In this document: in pieces, positions 62,776 to 64,000 of the stretch
How the letters are laid out: each line of letters opens with the position of its first letter
Numbering within the stretch: position 1 is the stretch's first letter
Origin: Bizionia myxarmorum
GTDB lineage: Bacteria > Bacteroidota > Bacteroidia > Flavobacteriales > Flavobacteriaceae
Assembly: GCF_008086205.1 (NCBI RefSeq)
Contig: NZ_VSKK01000001.1
Span: 1,550,001 to 1,614,000, forward strand
Direction: 5' to 3'
DNA length: 64,000 nucleotides
Notes under the pieces: generated by a model
The model's input: the letters and a program-made list of their open reading frames with translations, nothing else
Told to the model about the DNA's origin: nothing
The model's database searches: none
Translations under genes and position numbers: made by a program

Positions 62776-64000
62776 CTAATAGGTTATAAAAACCCAACCC
62801 GTAACAGGTTTAAAGTTGTTATCATTTAAATGAAGTACATAAAAGTAGGTGGCAACCGGGACGCGATTACCATGATTTATAATGCCTTTGTTTATGTCAC
62901 CTTTCCATGGTAAATCATTATTTCCTTCAAAAATTAAAGTGCCCCAGCGGTTATAAATTAGTAGTTGATGTTCTTCAAAAATATTATATAAACCTTGAAT
63001 ATCAAACCAATCGTTAAAGCCATCTTGATTTGGTGTGAAGACTTGGGGAATATGAGGTGGGCAATTTTTTACGATTAAATTAAAGTTATAAAAACTAAAG
63101 CATATTTCCGAGTTAACTCTAATAAATATTTCTTGTGGGGCTGCTCTATTTTCAAAATATTCTGGATTTAAAATTTCGTTTTCTTCAGCGAAAAGATCGA
63201 CTATAGATTCATAGAAACTTATGTCTTCAATATTTACATATTCAATATATTGAAGTTGTTCTGTTAAGTTGAAAATGGCGCTGTCAAAACTTAAATCGCA
63301 AGATTCTAAAGGTTTTAATGGAGTAGCTTCAGGAATTGGAATTAAAGTAATTTGCTGTGACGTTATATTGTTGAATTCGTTTAACTCCGTTACTAAGCCC
63401 GTTCCGTTTCCAATATCATCCACAATTATTTTTAGAGTGAAATTATCTGGAATAGAATCCGGAATATTTAAAATTATAGATAGTGCTTCAAAACCATCAA
63501 TAGGAATACTATTTTGGGTTGCACTTTGAGCAACCAGAAAACCGTCCGCATAAAATGCTATTGGCGTTGCGTTTGGTAAAATGTCTGTTGAGTTAATATT
63601 ATATACCGTGAAATTGACATTAACATTTCTAGTAGCACATTCTAATTCATAATTATCCACAACAATTGTGGCATCCGGAAGTTGACTATTAAGTACCGTA
63701 ATAATGTTATTCAGAATAATTAAATCGGCCCGAATAACGCCAAATTCATCAACAGCGCCTGTTGTCAATTTTATTTCAACGCTATTATCACCTATAGCAA
63801 TGTTGTTTTCAATGTTATAAACATCTAAATCGCCATTATAAAATTTGTCACTTCCTGTAAAGGAATTGGTGCCGTTAAAAGCATTGTTTGCAGGATTTAA
63901 AGGCGGATTCGATAGGATGTTGTTATTAATTAAAAGTGATTCGCCGTAATTTAAATTAACATCACCTTCCCAAGCTAAAAAACCAATTTTAGCGCCAATA
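62776..64000 (-). CDS. T9SS type B surface protein, 5' end beyond the window
   Basis: The frame is open from the right edge to 62776 (about 408 codons); a reading that starts at the TTG at 63768 is only an internal codon, because the 77 codons upstream (for example GFLAWEGDVNLNYGES and DKFYNGDLDVYNIENN) are open and protein-like. The visible part has a CARDB-like segment (NYELECATRNVNVNFTVYNI), one Cys-Asp repeat (ESCDLSFDSAIFNLTEQL) and a type B sorting domain (HIPQVFTPNQDGFNDWFDI, LLIYNRWGTLIFEG). It is the third tandem gene of this type. Confidence 0.85.
   Translation of the reverse strand, partial: IGAKIGFLAWEGDVNLNYGESLLINNNILSNPPLNPANNAFNGTNSFTGSDKFYNGDLDVYNIENNIAIGDNSVEIKLTTGAVDEFGVIRADLIILNNIITVLNSQLPDATIVVDNYELECATRNVNVNFTVYNINSTDILPNATPIAFYADGFLVAQSATQNSIPIDGFEALSIILNIPDSIPDNFTLKIIVDDIGNGTGLVTELNEFNNITSQQITLIPIPEATPLKPLESCDLSFDSAIFNLTEQLQYIEYVNIEDISFYESIVDLFAEENEILNPEYFENRAAPQEIFIRVNSEICFSFYNFNLIVKNCPPHIPQVFTPNQDGFNDWFDIQGLYNIFEEHQLLIYNRWGTLIFEGNNDLPWKGDINKGIINHGNRVPVATYFYVLHLNDNNFKPVTGWVFITY

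Noticed and set aside
63529-63768. Start of the last gene at 63768
   Set aside because: The codon there is TTG, and the frame stays open and protein-like to the window edge, so the gene is only cut by the window.

Overview
The window comes from a low-GC member of the Bacteroidetes, almost certainly a marine-type Flavobacteriaceae. The evidence is: secreted proteins ending in type IX secretion (T9SS) type A and type B sorting domains, choice-of-anchor L proteins, class III glutamine synthetase, the Bacteroidetes form of PurM, starts without Shine-Dalgarno sequences, and at least two dozen copies of the Bacteroidetes -7 promoter element TAnnTTTG. These elements lie 10-100 bases before genes, and they decide many of the start codons given here.

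Layout. 1-2100: a decayed integrative-element edge with a small membrane protein, a full-length tyrosine integrase pseudogene killed by four in-frame stops, a repeat cluster and tRNA-Arg(ACG). 2.4-8 kb: a secreted endonuclease I, a BlaR1/BlaI pair and a Na+/Ca2+ antiporter. 8-19.5 kb: core metabolism and translation (glnN, a 35-codon peptide unit, purM, B12-dependent ribonucleotide reductase, an ABC ATPase with a membrane partner, prfA, pyrF). 19.5-28.6 kb: a BtuF-like protein, small helical proteins, a DUF4197 lipoprotein, the fused B12-dependent acyl-CoA mutase IcmF, a cysteine-rich metallothionein-like peptide beside a SigZ-type sigma factor, and a degenerate single-domain DEAD-box protein. 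28.6-40 kb: Lrp regulator, MFS transporter preceded by a leader-peptide attenuator, DUF1684, CrcB, M49 peptidase, MazG-like, IlvE, DUF4920/heme lipoproteins, MnmD and YceI. 40.3-47.7 kb: grpE-dnaJ, a candidate small RNA, then an operon of NatA/NatB-type ABC exporter, MscS channel and a REC-AAA+ regulator without a DNA-binding domain, and PPK2. 47.7-55 kb: M28 peptidase, VOC protein, secreted T9SS protein, sucC, DUF1456, TerB-like protein, uvrB. 55.4-64 kb: three tandem giant secreted proteins with type B sorting domains; the last runs off the right edge.

Most of the window is ordinary chromosome. The best candidate for an undescribed system is the region 30334-30521. A 26-codon ORF with its own promoter overlaps and precedes three RNA segments that can pair as 1:2, 2:3 or 3:4, where 3:4 is an intrinsic terminator just upstream of an MFS transporter. 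The peptide carries an Arg-Lys-Pro-Arg motif placed where a stalled ribosome would mask segment 1 and favour the antiterminator. Other points worth testing are the metallothionein/SigZ pair, the 42.2-kb small RNA, the four-stop integrase, the A19-U56 tRNA-Arg, and the 11/2/1 repeat expansion in the tandem adhesins.

All family assignments are by recognition of motifs and overall sequence; no database search was run.
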